From assembly GCA_023101885.1 (NCBI GenBank), contig JALPQD010000137.1, forward strand, positions 5,074,041-5,138,040: 64,000 nt of DNA. Reading direction: 5' to 3'. The notes beneath the pieces are model-generated. The model made no database searches, was not told the origin of the DNA, and saw nothing but the letters and a program-made list of their open reading frames with translations. Made by a program: the position numbers and the translations under genes. Numbering within the stretch: the first letter of the stretch is position 1; the number at the start of each line of letters is the position of its first letter. This DNA comes from Typhlomys cinereus. Lineage: Eukaryota > Chordata > Mammalia > Rodentia > Platacanthomyidae. Below, piece after piece: positions 47,951 to 59,764 of this stretch.

Positions 47951-49085
47951 CCATGAGGTCTACATATGCATCATGAGGCCTACATATTCATCATGATGTC
48001 TACATATGCATCATGATAGCTACATACACATCATCATGTCTACATGTGCATCATGAGATCTACATATGCATCATGAGGTCTACATGCACATCATGAGGTC
48101 TACATATGCATCATGATGTCTACATACATGTCATGATGTCTACATATGTATCATGATGTCTACATATGCATCATGATGTCTACATACACATCATGAGGTC
48201 TACATGCACATCATGAGGTCTGCATATGCATCATGAGATCTACATGCACATCATGATGTCTACATAGGCATCATGAGGTCTACATACGCATCATGAGGTC
48301 TACATGTACATCATGATGTCTACATATGCATCATGATATCTACATACACATCATCATGTCTACATATGCATCATGAGATCTACATATGCATCATGAGGTC
48401 TACATACACATCATTGGTCTACATATGCATCACGAGGTCTACATGCACATCATGATGTCTACATATGCATCATGATATCTACATACACATCATCATGTCT
48501 ACATTTGCATCATGAGGTCTACATATGCATCATGAGGTCTACATACACATCATTAGTCTACATATGCATCATGAGGTCTACATGCACATCATGAGGTCTG
48601 CATATGCATCATGAGGTCTACATGCACATCATCATGTCTATATAGGCATCATGAGGTCTGCATATGCATCATGAGGTCTACATGTACATCATGAGGTCTG
48701 CATATGCATCATGAGGTCTACATGTACATCATGATGTCTACATATGCATCATGAGGTCTACATGTACATCATGATGTCTACATATGCATCATGATGTCTA
48801 CATATGCATCATGATGTCCACATATGCATCATGAGGTCTACATACACATCATGAGGTCTACATATGTGTCATGAGATCTACATGTACATCATGATGTCTA
48901 CATATGCGTCTTGAGGTCTACATACACATCATGAGGTCTACATATGCGTCATGAGATCTACATGTACATCATGATGTCCACATATGCGTCTTGAGTTCTA
49001 CATGCACATCATGATGTCCACATATGCGTCTTGAGTTCTACATGCACATCATGATGTCCACATATGCGTCATGAGGTCTACACAC
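47951..49085. repeat. 20-bp minisatellite, about 57 units, with higher-order repeats
   Basis: The basic unit is CATCATGAGGTCTACATATG, strictly 20 bp over most of the array, with isolated 19-bp units. Unit types alternate between ...ACATATG and ...ACATGCA/ACACA endings, giving a 40-bp secondary period. A 139-bp block of seven units starting at 48311 is repeated from 48450, including the same one-base-short unit (near 48411 and 48550). The last part repeats a 40-bp pair with GTCTTGAG. The array begins sharply at 47951 and decays at about 49085. Confidence 0.95.
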
Positions 49086-49479
49086 ACTACTGGCAGACAG
49101 TGGCATGGAAGCAGGTTCCCCAGTGGCCCCCAGATTTCAGTGCAGAGCTCCAGACTCTGGAGAGCTGGGCCCAGCTTAGCGCAGAGGAATGCTTAAGCCA
49201 CCTTCTCTGCTGTACCCGGTGCTCAGCCCGAAGTCTTTGCCAGGAGGACAAAGCAGAACAGCACAGCGCAGTAGAGTATGCTGAGACCCTTCCCTAGGGG
49301 CGACTTTTCATCTGTCAAAAACCAAGCAGCCTGTGCCTGGGTGAACAAAAGTTCCCTTTTGCAAATGCCAAGACTCTGGTTAATGGTGAACCCCCTGCAC
49401 CTGCTCACTGAAGAAGTTTCATGCTGTCTGAATGGTAGTGACGGTGGCATTGACGGGTGGTTGGAGATACAAATGTCAC
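49086..49479. other. Unique or unrecognised sequence between minisatellite and LTR
   Basis: Contains no clear repeat. Part of it may be the poorly preserved start of the LTR that follows. Confidence 0.35.
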
Positions 49480-49858
49480 CTCAAGGTGACACAAATGGGT
49501 TTGAGGCCCCTGGGACTGGGCTCCTATGTTACAGCTGCTTCTCTTTGGGAAGGTCATGGAACCTTTGGGAGATGGAGCCTTGTGGGAAGAGGAAGAAGGC
49601 AGTTATGAGGGGGACGGTAGGCCTTGAGGGTGGTTAGCCCCACCCTACATGAGTTACTAAGTCTGCTCTTGCAGTCATGCAGCATTCTCCGTCTCCACGA
49701 AGGATGTGACTTAATCTGTCTCCAGCTTCTGCCAGGCAGCCGTGCTTTCCCACCAGGAAAGACTGTATCTCTCCTCTGGAAACATAAGATGAATCTTCTT
49801 TCTCCCTTAAGTTGCTGGATTTTGGGTATTCTCTCACAGCAACAGAAAAGAGTCAGCA
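49480..49858 (+). mobile_element. 5' LTR of a MaLR (MT/ORR1-like) element, plus strand
   Basis: TGGAACCTTTGGGAGATGGA, AGGCCTTGAGGGTGGTTAGC, TCTCCCTTAAGTTGCTGGAT and CACAGCAACAGAAAAGAG are the order of landmarks of the rodent MaLR LTR. It is followed directly by internal sequence, so this is not a solo LTR. The left boundary is uncertain. Confidence 0.65.
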
Positions 49859-51660
49859 GTAGAGAAATTGGTACCAGAAAAGTGAGGTGCTGCTGTGTGA
49901 GACTGAGAATATGATAGCAAAAAGTGAAGTGGTTGTTTGTGAAGCCGAGAGAAGTTGGTACCCAGCATTGGTACCACATCATTGCTGTGACATGGACTAG
50001 TGGGCCTTTGGAGACAAACATGGAGAACTTTGGAACTTTGGGCTGGGAAAGCCTTTGTGTCTTGTGAGAGCTTGGAAGACAGCAAGGCTATGAGAGATGG
50101 CAGGTAGATGGAAGCCCAGCTTGTGATGGTCCAGAGGGGAACAGAGACTGTGCTGGAAGCAGGACTAGGGATAAATAGAATGATGTGTTGGTAGAAAACT
50201 GAGTTTTTCCCTCATCCTATAAGCTTGCCTAAAGTTAAATTCGAGTGCTAGACAGAGGTAATTTCAAGGCATTGTAGTCTTGACAATGTGACATGGCTAT
50301 TTTTTAGTACTCTTGTACAGAGTTATAAAAGAGCAAGGAATGAGGCAGAAAGAAACAAAAACTGTGAGTTCTGATGAGGAAAACAGTAACGCTGAACCAG
50401 GAGGAGATAGAGAGCAAAATGGTGATTATTGTTAGACAGATTAGCTCCATTAAATGAATCGAAGGCTGGATCATAGCAGAGGCCCTACCCTGAAAACCCT
50501 TCCTTCAGGGAAGACTTCCACCCATAAGAATGCAAATTCTTTTGGAAAGAATGAGATAAAAGGTGAAGTTCCAAAGGAAAGGTCTGTTTCTGCTTTGAAG
50601 CAATTGCTCAAGAGAGATAGAAATTCTTCCCAGCGTGGAGAACTAAACCAGCTCTGAATCCATGGAGCCAGTCGCAAACCCAAGGCTGTAACAGAACTTC
50701 GACAAAGTTGTCACATGTGATTCTGGTTTTCGAGAAATCAAAGATGCAAGAGAGAAGAGGCCCTCCTCCAAGGCTAAGGCTAGATAGCATGTGGCAGAAA
50801 GCCTACAGTTTAGAAATCCTAAGAAAGACAGTGTATGCTGTGGAGTTAAAGCCTGATTTTCCATTGAGAAGTGAAGATGTTAGAGATGCCCAGAGCCAAG
50901 GAAAGCTATATATTGTGGGAGGAGTCAACCCAAGAGAATGATGTGTTATACAGGAAGCTGCTTTAAAGGGGTGGAACTGAACCTGTGGGGACACATTTCA
51001 AACCATGACATTTCACCCCTGACCCCCACAGAGCTCAATCGCCATCTCTTTATTCAAACTATACTCAGTTCAACTTTCAAAGTCCCAACACAGTCCAACT
51101 TAGTAGTCCCTATGCAGTCCAAAGTTCAAAGTCTAAAGCCTCTTGTAAAATCAAAAGGCAAGTGACATACTTCCAAAACAGCCTTTGGAACTGAGATGAC
51201 TTCAACGAAGACTCACCTGTTGGACATAAGAGCTGTAGGATTTGGAGTTTTTCCTCATGGTTTTTGGTCTTTCCTGAATATACTCCCATTGCTCCCTTTT
51301 GGAATGGGAATGTTTCTTAGAATAAAAGTGAGAGAATGTAAATGTAAATATTCACCTCTCTGTATCACAGTACCCTGGAAAGTGAAATAGAAATGGCCAA
51401 GCAGAGCAGAAACGAGGTGCTCAGCAGTGGTGTTCAGGCCAAAGAGCTGCTCAGTTTGCAAGAAAGGGTGACTTGGGGGCACACTGATGTTTGTGGTCAA
51501 GGGATGGACAAGCTAGCCTGGAAAAGCCAGTGGGAGGGGGAGGCAGCTGTGAGAGCTGTGTTTGATGTGCATGTCATCACTGCACACTTCTACCGTTTGC
51601 TAAGACAAGGAGGTTTTACACACCACATTTGCAACTGCTCCAAAAATCTTTAGGTTTTTC
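49859..51660 (+). mobile_element. MaLR internal region, non-coding and rearranged
   Basis: GAAATTGGTACCAGAAAAGT right after the LTR and TTTGGAACTTTGGGCTGGGA match the start of MaLR internal sequence, a non-autonomous retrovirus-like element with no gag, pol or env. 50985-51185 appears inverted: it contains GTAAAATCAAAAGGCAAGTG, the reverse complement of the usual internal 3' end. Sequence after 51200 (CCCTTTTGGAATGGGAATGT) reads forward again. No intact 3' LTR is recognised. The frames here (for example 49554-50021, minus) are not genes. Confidence 0.5.
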
Positions 51661-54009
51661 TGTGGTGGAGATTGGCTTTGAAGCTGATGTCAAGTAAATC
51701 TGAGTGACTTGTGGAAGCCATTCTGGTCATGGGACTCAAACCCAAAGCTTCTGACTCCTAACCCGAGATGTCTGGACCCTGTTCTTTACTCCTATCTCTG
51801 TTTTCATTATTTATTGCTTTCATTATTTATTTAAGAACAGCCCTGGCCTGCAGCTTCTGAAGCATACTGTTCAGAGGGCAATGGCCCCAGGAAGGCCAAG
51901 GGCCTTGCTAGGTTTTTTTTTTTTTTTCAATAGGCAGCTCACTGTGCAATGCCCGAGGAAGGCCAAGGACATTAGGTCACCCTTTCACTCAAAGTCAGAT
52001 ATGGGAACATTACTGATAAACATATGACAAAAAATTTCATATACCATCTAATTTGAACTGTTTTATCATTTTCATTCCTCCATACCATGCTGCTTATGAA
52101 TTAAATCAGGTAAAGTTACCTAGGTAAGATGGTGATAAAAGGGCTTTAGTATATCAGCGAAGACAACCTACTTCTACATGGAGTAGCTGCAGCCTCCAGT
52201 GGGTGGTGAGTTCAACTTTCATAACCTTCCCTGACCTCCTCCTCTGCAGAGAAAACATAAGAGCTACCGAAATCCTGGTGCAGAGGTTTGACGTGGGGCC
52301 CTGCGTGATATGTGATCCAAGTCTGTGGATATGAGCCAAAGATACGGCACAATTCAGAAGTGTAGTGTGCATGTCAGTGCATTCACAAGGAAAAAATCAG
52401 AATCCTTAAAGAGCAAGAAAATCCATGTCATGGATCAAGAAAGAATATTCAACTGTCTCATGCTTGAAAAAAGTTAAAACCATCCACTTGGCTTCATTTC
52501 TGTCAAAGAGTAGTCAAAATATGAAATATCCTGCTTTCTAGAGGGAACGAGGACTTAGAAGAATGTAATCCAGTATAAAAATCCTTTTAAGAGAACTCTT
52601 TCTAGAGCAAATGGAAGCAGCCTTGAGGTTCCTGTCCTCAGTGAAGCTGACTCCCACTGAGCTGAGCAGGACTGAATCAGAGGTCATGGCTGGGCCAAAG
52701 CCCTCCCCAGGCAGCAGGAATGAAGCTTGCTGCATGCGGGCGCTCACTGCCTGCTTTGTTCGCGGGTGAGCAGAGGCAGTTTCCACCTTGATGGCCCAAG
52801 AGGGAAGTGTCTTGACTCTGAGGAGTCAAACCTCAGGGCAGCTGTTTGCACTGCCAACAATTTGCAGACACCTTTGCGGACCTTCTGCCCACTCTACGTT
52901 TTCATCCAAGCCTTCCACACTGTGTGACATTTCGGTGCTTATTTGTCTCCTTTGAGCAAAATTATAAGCATAGCAACCCGCCATCTGGCAAGACTCTCCC
53001 CAAACAAGTGAAGCCAGACTGAGTTGGACCAGGGTGGTTTAGGTCACTGAGCTTCCCTGCACTGCCTCGTCTGCCTAGAAATCAGATATTGAGAAAAGGG
53101 TCTCCAGAATTCATTTCTGTGGTTCATCAGGTCTCTGTGTGATAGCCAGATCACTGCTAAATTTGATATCTCAGGATTCTTCTGTTTTATAATGATTCAT
53201 GTGTTGCCTGGCCCTCTTCTACTGGTGTCATTGCTCTCTGTTTCGGGCTCATTCCTCCTGGTTTTTAATCTTTCTTGAGAATTCTCTGCTTATTCATACT
53301 CCTGTAGATGAGAGCAGAGAAGTGGATATAGGAAAAGCTTCTCCCCATTCTGCTGGCAGTGCCTGAGTTTCACGGTGTCAGAAGTTCATACGATGTCATG
53401 GTAGACATTTCTTAGCCTAATGGGGAACAGTTGAGATTGCAAGTTTAGATTCCGTCTAAATCCATCATATTAAAAATTTACAGGATTTAAAATAATTTCA
53501 GTATGGAAGTTATTGCTACAGTTGTGGTCTTGTTTGAATATTTTACTGGGGGCTTGTTTTATCTAACTTCATGCTTCTGAGATTGTTTTTCTTGCTGTAA
53601 AAATCTATCTAACCCCCTCTCCACCAACATATTTTTACTTTGTATGACAGTGTTAACCTGCTGTCATCCTTAGAAAACATCTGCAGTTTCCAGGCATGAT
53701 TCCTATTTGCAAGAGATAAAAACATGACTGATAGTGATAGCTAAATATTCTTTTAGCTCTCTCTGGTTTTGCTTCAAAAGGAAACAGTTTTTAAAACTAG
53801 TATTTAGAACCCTTTTATAAAACTTTCAAAACAGTCTGTGGTTTTCCATTCATTATTATACTTTCTTTTTGCAGAAGCTGACACACATGCTCACAGACAG
53901 AGATTTCCCAAAGAAGATAAGGACGTTATTCAAGCAGCCATATTCCCACATCACAGCAGGTTATTGAGAGATGACTAAAATTGTGGAGTATCACCACAGG
54001 ATATCATGC
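51661..54009. other. Unique non-coding sequence
   Basis: No recognised feature except a T15 run near 51915. Frames stay under about 83 codons. AT-rich at 53400-53860. Confidence 0.4.
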
Positions 54010-54140
54010 AATTCAATCCCATAAACATTTGCCAAAATCATTCTGAAAACCAAGCACTCTTTCAATTCATGTAACACAATGGTATGCAAGATACAATCTT
54101 TTCCCTCTTGTTGTTTACAGTATTGTGGGAAAATAAGGTA
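54010..54140. mobile_element. Possible L2-type relic
   Basis: CCCATAAACATTTGCCAAAA and, downstream, ATGGTATGCAAGATACAATC then GTTTACAGTATTGTGGGAAA resemble a degraded L2 3'-end arrangement. Weak. Confidence 0.3.
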
Positions 54141-54547
54141 AACGAAGAGTAGTTTTTAGAATGTCTTCAAGTGGTGCAAAACTGAATACTTTAGAAGGAG
54201 AAAGTAGATGATCATCATTGTTGTTTAAAATGTTTTTTCACCAAATAATTGCCAGAAGCTGGATTCTCTCATTCCTAAGCAAATGTAATAGGCCAGCCAC
54301 AGCAACCAGGACTTTTTAAACACATCTGATCCATATGAGATCTGTGCCAAAGGAAAGAATCTATGATGCTTTCTGTAGGCACACACTGATGCCATAGGTA
54401 AACATTCTGACTTTTCCACAAGTAATAGCACCATCATCCACCAGGGTTATCTATGCTGTCATTAGGATAGCTGCAATGCTACCTGGATCATTTGTATCCA
54501 ATATCAGTAGCCATATTTGACAAAATTATTGAGCCCAAAGGAAAGTG

Positions 54548-54640
54548 TCCACAAACTTGTCCTCTGGCTCCATAAGGCACGGTGACCTGCATACTTGCAC
54601 ATATGTATACATATTATAAAACACAATGATAAATAAATCT
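54548..54640 (+). mobile_element. 3' half of a B3-like SINE, plus strand
   Basis: ACAAACTTGTCCTCTGGCTC followed by GCACATATGTATACATATTA and AATAAATCTT resembles the B3 3' half and tail. The 5' half is not recognised. Confidence 0.45.
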
Positions 54641-56239
54641 TAAATAGGCTTTGTCTACATGCATCTACATCATGTTCATGTACCTACTTTGCCTTTCCAA
54701 CCATGCCTGGTTGAAATGTGTGTTGAAAATATTCTATATGTGAGGCTGAGAGTCATACATGGTCCAGGCACATGAGCAATCTAACGTGGGGTGTAGCCGT
54801 CCCTGGATGTCTGTGCAGCATGGGGTAAAGGTTTGGGGAGTGCTTGGCGTACACGTCCTGGATGGTGAAAAGAAGAAGTGTTTCCGAAGCCCACAGCAGT
54901 GTGGAGACATCTGGCGACTCCCTTGTTCCTGACTGATTGGAATCACCTTCACAAGAGCTTGGCTGCGGAGTCAGAATTCACCAGCAGCTCCCTTCTGGAC
55001 ACCGCGCAGCCTCCGTGGCTGCATTTCAGAGACAGTTCTCTTCGCAGCAGCCCAGACTATGATATTCCAGAGCAAGCTTGCTTGGGAGCGCAGTGGAGGT
55101 CAGTCTGCTCCTGTGTTACTATGTGGCTTTGTGCAGAAGGCATTTAGATCAGAGGATCTGGATCGTGATCCAGAACGTCAGAAGCCTTCCCTGTCTGCAC
55201 TGAGTGACCCCCCCCCCCGCCCCAGGGAACCTGAGGTTCTTCTCAGCACGTCGGACAGCGCAAGAAGCAAGAAGCTGCCCATGGATTCTCTGTGGAGCGG
55301 AGGGGTCACCTCCCTGGAAAGGCTGGTCAGCACCTTGGACAGTAGAAACTGCTTCCTCATCATCTTCGGGCTGTGCTCCTTGGTCAGAACCTTGGACAGC
55401 ACAGGAATCCCTAGCAGCCTCTCTCTAACAGAAGTGGACACGTCTTGGTGGAATCCAACTGGTGTGGTAACCCAAATGTAGTGATGTTCTCAGTAGCAGC
55501 AGTTTGTGGTTGCTACCTCAATATTCACCCTGCACATGAAATTTCAGTGAGGTTGAAATAACCTCAAGGATCTTATTTCCTAAACAGTTTTTCCTTGAAA
55601 ATAGCATTATTAGCATCATTGTTAAGCTTCAGTATGTAACCTACTTTTGCTACCATTCGAGCTTTTGCTGATTATAAATACAAATGGAAAAGTGTGTTGG
55701 CTATTTATCACATAATCTTTTATTTAGAAAGTTCAAGGTTTTAAAAAAATGACAAACACAAGGAAAAGAAAAATGACTGTTTACTGGTGGAGAAACTGTT
55801 CATTGAAGGAAGTGACTGACATGTCTTCAATGACAATAGCTTTTTCCAAAGTCTTTATCCAGGGTAAATCCATGATTCCTCCTGTCATTTCCGAAAATAG
55901 TAAGATTCTCTTCTTCTTTTGTACCACTGTGGAGCATGGCCTATATTTCTGCTGAGAAAATGATGGCTTGTCTTTTGTGCAGTTTTTAATATTTTAACCC
56001 TATCCAGGTGGCATGTTGTAAGGTTCTGAAAGGCGGGACTTCTGGCTTGGCTTTCTTTCCCATCATTCAGCAGTTTGCATGGCGTCCCTACTAGCCCACA
56101 GTTTAGTTCATGCACAGATCTTGTACAGGAGATGTGAACATGACATAATATATGTGGCCGAGGAAGACTAACCAAAAAGCACAGTTGTTAAGAAGAGAAA
56201 GCATGACTTGTATGGGGCTATGCAGTTTCAAATAAAAAT
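54641..56239. other. Unique sequence with an unsupported 140-codon frame
   Basis: Contains a plus-strand frame at 55059-55481 (see findings) and a C-run at 55208-55219. No gene is called with confidence. Confidence 0.35.
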
Positions 56240-56242
56240 TGC

Positions 56243-56475
56243 ATACTTGGACTAGGTAAATGGCTTAGGGTTTAAAGCCTTTGTCTTACAAGCAAAAGGA
56301 CCTGAGTTTGTACCCCAAGATCCCATGTGAAAATGGTCTGTCATTCCAACTCAGGAAAACAGAGCTGGGAAAATCCCAGAGCAAAGCAATAAGGAGGTCC
56401 AACAATCCAAGATTATTCCTGATTTCACCCTTGGGCTTCCACAGGTGCGCATCAAGTGCCATGGAAGTCCACTGT
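56243..56475 (+). mobile_element. Older B2-superfamily SINE, subfamily B, plus strand
   Basis: GGCTTAGGGTTTAAAGCCTT, AAGGACCTGAGTTTGTACCC and the body ending TTCACCCTTGGGCTTCCACA follow the subfamily B layout. There is no CA tail and many substitutions, so it is older than the copies with intact duplications. Confidence 0.6.
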
Positions 56476-57297
56476 GAATGGAATGAAAGTAGCGGAGAAT
56501 ATTTCCTAGCTGACGATTTAAATTGGAAGTCAGAATGCTATGTGTGCAAACAGGCTTGGACCCAGCCCAGGGCCTTCACTCATACCAGCACAGCCTAGCA
56601 TGCAAGCGAGGATTTGGTTAGGTTCTCTTCATTTGAAAAAAAATCATTTTGTATCTCAGGATGATATGGTTTTGCTGAGAACTCGGTCTATGTTTGATCT
56701 ACCAATTGAAATTGACTGCTGTTAAAACTCCAATTTGTGTTGAAGATAGTTCTGGCTGGGGGAGGCAGATGGGGTATGTGGAAATTAATGCGATAAGGAT
56801 TTTCTTAGTATAACCCTGAGCTACGTAGGAAGCAAGCGAGAGAGCTACAGAGAACCCGAGGCTGTAGCAGGCAAGGCAGATGCTTCTGCGCTGTGCTTCC
56901 GGGAGCTGCTCATGCGTGGACTCCACAGAACACCCGTTCCCAGCAAGCAGAAATGCAGAGTAAAAGAAGAAATCTAAGATGTCTGGGAAGGAGAGCAATT
57001 TCTGCTTGCATTTTAGGTTCCTAATGAACTCTCCCCAGGGCTGGGACCTAGGAGACACATTTCAGAGGTGTCTTTGCTGTTTAAGACTGAATCTTATTGA
57101 CCCAAAGGACAACTGCTTCTAGCCTTTTCCTTCTTGCTGTTTAGCAGGATGTCGATAATGTGCTTTGAACTTAATAAACTGTCTTTTATCTGGATGCCTG
57201 CGTTGTGGCCATCCGCGTCACCAGAATTAGAATCTGCCTCCCTGTTGACTTCTGCTTCTGACAGACCCATCAGTTTGCAATTGCAGACACAGGCAGC
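56476..57297. other. Unique non-coding sequence
   Basis: No recognised repeat or gene. Confidence 0.4.
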
Positions 57298-57445
57298 TTT
57301 CTCTCTCTCTCTGCCTTTCTCTTTCTCTGCCTCTCTCTCTGCTTCTCTCACTCTCTCTCTCTGCCTCTCTCCTCACCTTTCTCTCTCTCTGCCTTTCTCT
57401 TTTTCTGCCTCTCTCTTCTCTCTCTCTCTCTCCTTTTCCTTCCCT
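57298..57445. repeat. CT-rich low-complexity tract
   Basis: Repeated CTCTCTCTGCCT and CTTTCTCT blocks. Frames on both strands here (125 and 85 codons) reflect the repeat. Confidence 0.85.
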
Positions 57446-57990
57446 CCTCCCCCTCCACTCTCTCTTCTATATTATGCATCCGCAGTATCTGTCAGTGGGA
57501 AAAACAGTTAACTCTCCTCACCCCACACAATTTAATTACCAAGCACAAGCTCTCACCAGAAAAAAAAAATCAAAGCAAAGCCTTCCAAATTGTGCACAAC
57601 CTTGCTCACTAAGGGTTTGTTTTGCATCCTGAAAAGCATAATTATTTTCCTTTTTGTCCCCAGAAAAGGTTGGGAACCAATTAACCCCTTGTAGTGTTAG
57701 AGTGCTGGTTTGGAAATAAATTGAACAGATAATCACGCTGAGTTCTCACTGTGTTTCTCTCACATTAGTGTTTTGTTTATGTCTGATCATGCTCTTGTTT
57801 AGATCTGCAGCAAATTCTGTCTTGCTTGATACCTGTATATCCCTGTGGAAAACGTGGCAGAGTTGTTTGAATTAAAGCCATCAATGTGCAGTACAGTCCT
57901 CTTGGAGACAGGCCACGGGAAAATTTCTCCGTAATCTGCCGGCATTGCAGACCCGAGCTTAGACTGCTTGCTCATCTCACATCACATGAC
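57446..57990. promoter_or_regulatory. Candidate conserved non-coding element (unproven)
   Basis: Unique AT-rich sequence free of recognised repeats, with homeodomain-type sites such as TTTAATTACC (57531) and ATAATTATTT (57639). The impression of constraint is subjective; no comparison is possible here. Confidence 0.2.
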
Positions 57991-58499
57991 TGAACTCAGT
58001 CTCTGGAGTTTATTGAAGTCCAGTTGCTTTATGGAACCGGTGTCAGGGGCTGCTCCGTGAGTTATGAAGTCTGTGCCATCAGCGGGTGGGGTGGCATTAC
58101 AGACAGACTAACAGTGCTCACTTCCTCTCTGTACAAGGCTGGGTGGGGGTCTCACCACCGTCATCCCACAGTGCTAAAGGTTGGAAATCCCGGAAGTGTG
58201 CCTCCTGTGGATGTGAAGCTTGAAGGGGAGAATATACTTAAATGAGGGCAAACGACATGAGCCAGGAGACTGAGAACGAGGAAAGCCTGACTTCCACATC
58301 TGTGGGCCAGGAGTGGGGCTAAGAAGCCATGACTTTGTGCACACATCAGCCTGACTTATACGTAGACACCAAACCAGCAAGGAATGTTCTTTCTGTATCA
58401 CACCAGAGAATAAGAATGTTCATTCTAGAATTTGGGAAATAGTACTGTATTGAAGAATTATACGAAAGCTTTTTTGCTTTTTAGAAATTGATTTTTTAA
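57991..58499. other. Unique non-coding sequence
   Basis: No recognised feature. Confidence 0.4.
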
Positions 58500-58720
58500 A
58501 AATTTTATATTTTGCGTGTGTGTGTGCATGCATACATGTACACACACACGCACACACACACGCACACACACACACACACGTGCACCTGTGCTGTGACACA
58601 TGAGGAGTCAGAGGAGACCTTTTAGTTCTTTTTTTCTACCATGTGGGCTCTAGGGATTGAACTCAGCTGTCCAGGATTGAATAGGAAGCACCTTTAGTGT
58701 GAAACTATCTTGCTGGCACA
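58500..58720 (-). mobile_element. B3-like SINE with TG/CA tail, minus strand
   Basis: TG/CA-rich at 58511-58580, then GTCAGAGGAGACCTTTTAGT, CCATGTGGGCTCTAGGGATT with GAACTCAGCTGTCC, and CTATCTTGCTGGCAC, in reversed B3 order. Confidence 0.6.
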
Positions 58721-58729
58721 CATAATTGG

Positions 58730-58850
58730 TTATTTATTTATCTATTTATTTATTTATTTGAAATAGGATCTTGGTATACTAACCAGGCTGGTCTTGAACA
58801 GTTGGATTCAAGCACTTTCCACCTCAACATCTTGAGTGCTGGTACCATGA
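58730..58850 (-). mobile_element. B1 SINE with (ATTT)n tail, minus strand
   Basis: (TTTA)n at about 58730-58762 is the reversed A-rich tail. Then come GAAATAGGATCTTGGTATAC, ACCAGGCTGGTCTTGAACAG and ATCTTGAGTGCTGGTACCAT, in reversed B1 order. The 5' end of the B1 is diverged. Confidence 0.7.
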
Positions 58851-59201
58851 CAAATGCTGACGTTAAAATGCACATTTACGGGCAAAACAATGTGATGACT
58901 CTTGAGATGCTGGGGCGGGGCCGCTTGAATTTAAATACATTCATCCTCATGATCAATAGTTGGGATGTGCACAGTGTTTGGGGAATGCTTGAACGTAGGG
59001 AAAAACTAGGGCTAACCATTTAACAAAGTAGTATGTCGTCACCATAAGGTAAGAGCAAGGATGTGCTTTTCGTGTTGGCGTGAGAGGCTATCCACAGAAA
59101 TGCACCAGGAAAAGCAAGTGCAATTCCAATGTGGAGCAGCGCAGACCAGCTCGCTGTCAGTCTCGCATAGATCCAGGGCAGCCGCAAGCTCTGAGTCCGG
59201 G
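58851..59201. other. Unique non-coding sequence
   Basis: Nothing recognised. Confidence 0.4.
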
Positions 59202-59277
59202 GCAACAAGCAATAACAAGGAATAAGTAAAGGGTAAGGAGTTGGTTCCTTTACTTATTCCTTGTCGTTGTTCATTGC
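59202..59277. repeat. 76-nt inverted repeat (stem-loop)
   Basis: Perfect 18-base arms ACAAGGAATAAGTAAAGG (59215-59232) and its reverse complement (59247-59264) with a 14-base loop. The stem extends outwards another 13 positions (59202-59214 with 59265-59277) with 8 Watson-Crick pairs, 2 G-U wobbles and 3 mismatches when read as plus-strand RNA. Size and shape resemble a microRNA precursor. It may equally be the remains of a palindromic DNA element. There is no evidence of transcription. Confidence 0.8.
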
Positions 59278-59474
59278 ATGTACTTATGACTTGCCCAGAC
59301 AAGAAGTAAAGTTTTAAAAAGGAAAGAGTTTAAAGAGGAAGGGAAAGATAACAGAAACAAAGAATATATCTGAATACATGAATAAACATCTTTGGGTCAG
59401 GTATAAATAAGGGCCATGAAAATTATTCCAAATATTATATAGCTCTCATATGAACTGGAAAAAAACGTGATAAT

Positions 59475-59640
59475 AGCTGCTATTTACTGAGCATTGTTGC
59501 ATACCAAACACTGCTGCTTTTGCATATAGTCTAATTCAAATTCCAAACATCTCTATGAAATATTATGAATTCTGCTTTGTATTTGTTTGAGGTCCTCAGT
59601 GGTAAAATGGAAATCAGATCTTTAATCGACTCTCATCGCG
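59475..59640 (-). mobile_element. MIR relic, minus strand
   Basis: GCTGCTATTTACTGAGCATT, CCAAACACTGCTGCTTTTGC, TCTAATTCAAATTCCAAACA and ATGAAATATTATGAATTCTG align with the reversed MIR 3' two thirds (TATTTATTGAGCACTTACTA, then the GCTTTACAT region and the TATGAGGTAGGTACTATTAT region). Confidence 0.6.
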
Positions 59641-59764
59641 GGACATTCACCAGGGTCAACATTTGCCACGTGCAGTGAAACTTGAAATTTAGGTTATGTA
59701 CGACATATCTTTTACCTGAGACACTCCTGTGAGTCCACTCTCATAATTTTCACAGTACACTGTC

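Noticed and set aside
47951..49085. CRISPR-like regular repetition
   Set aside because: Units are contiguous with no spacers, in a rodent genome; it is a minisatellite.
49554..50021. 155-codon minus-strand frame
   Set aside because: Antisense to a MaLR LTR and internal start; MaLR elements carry no coding sequence here.
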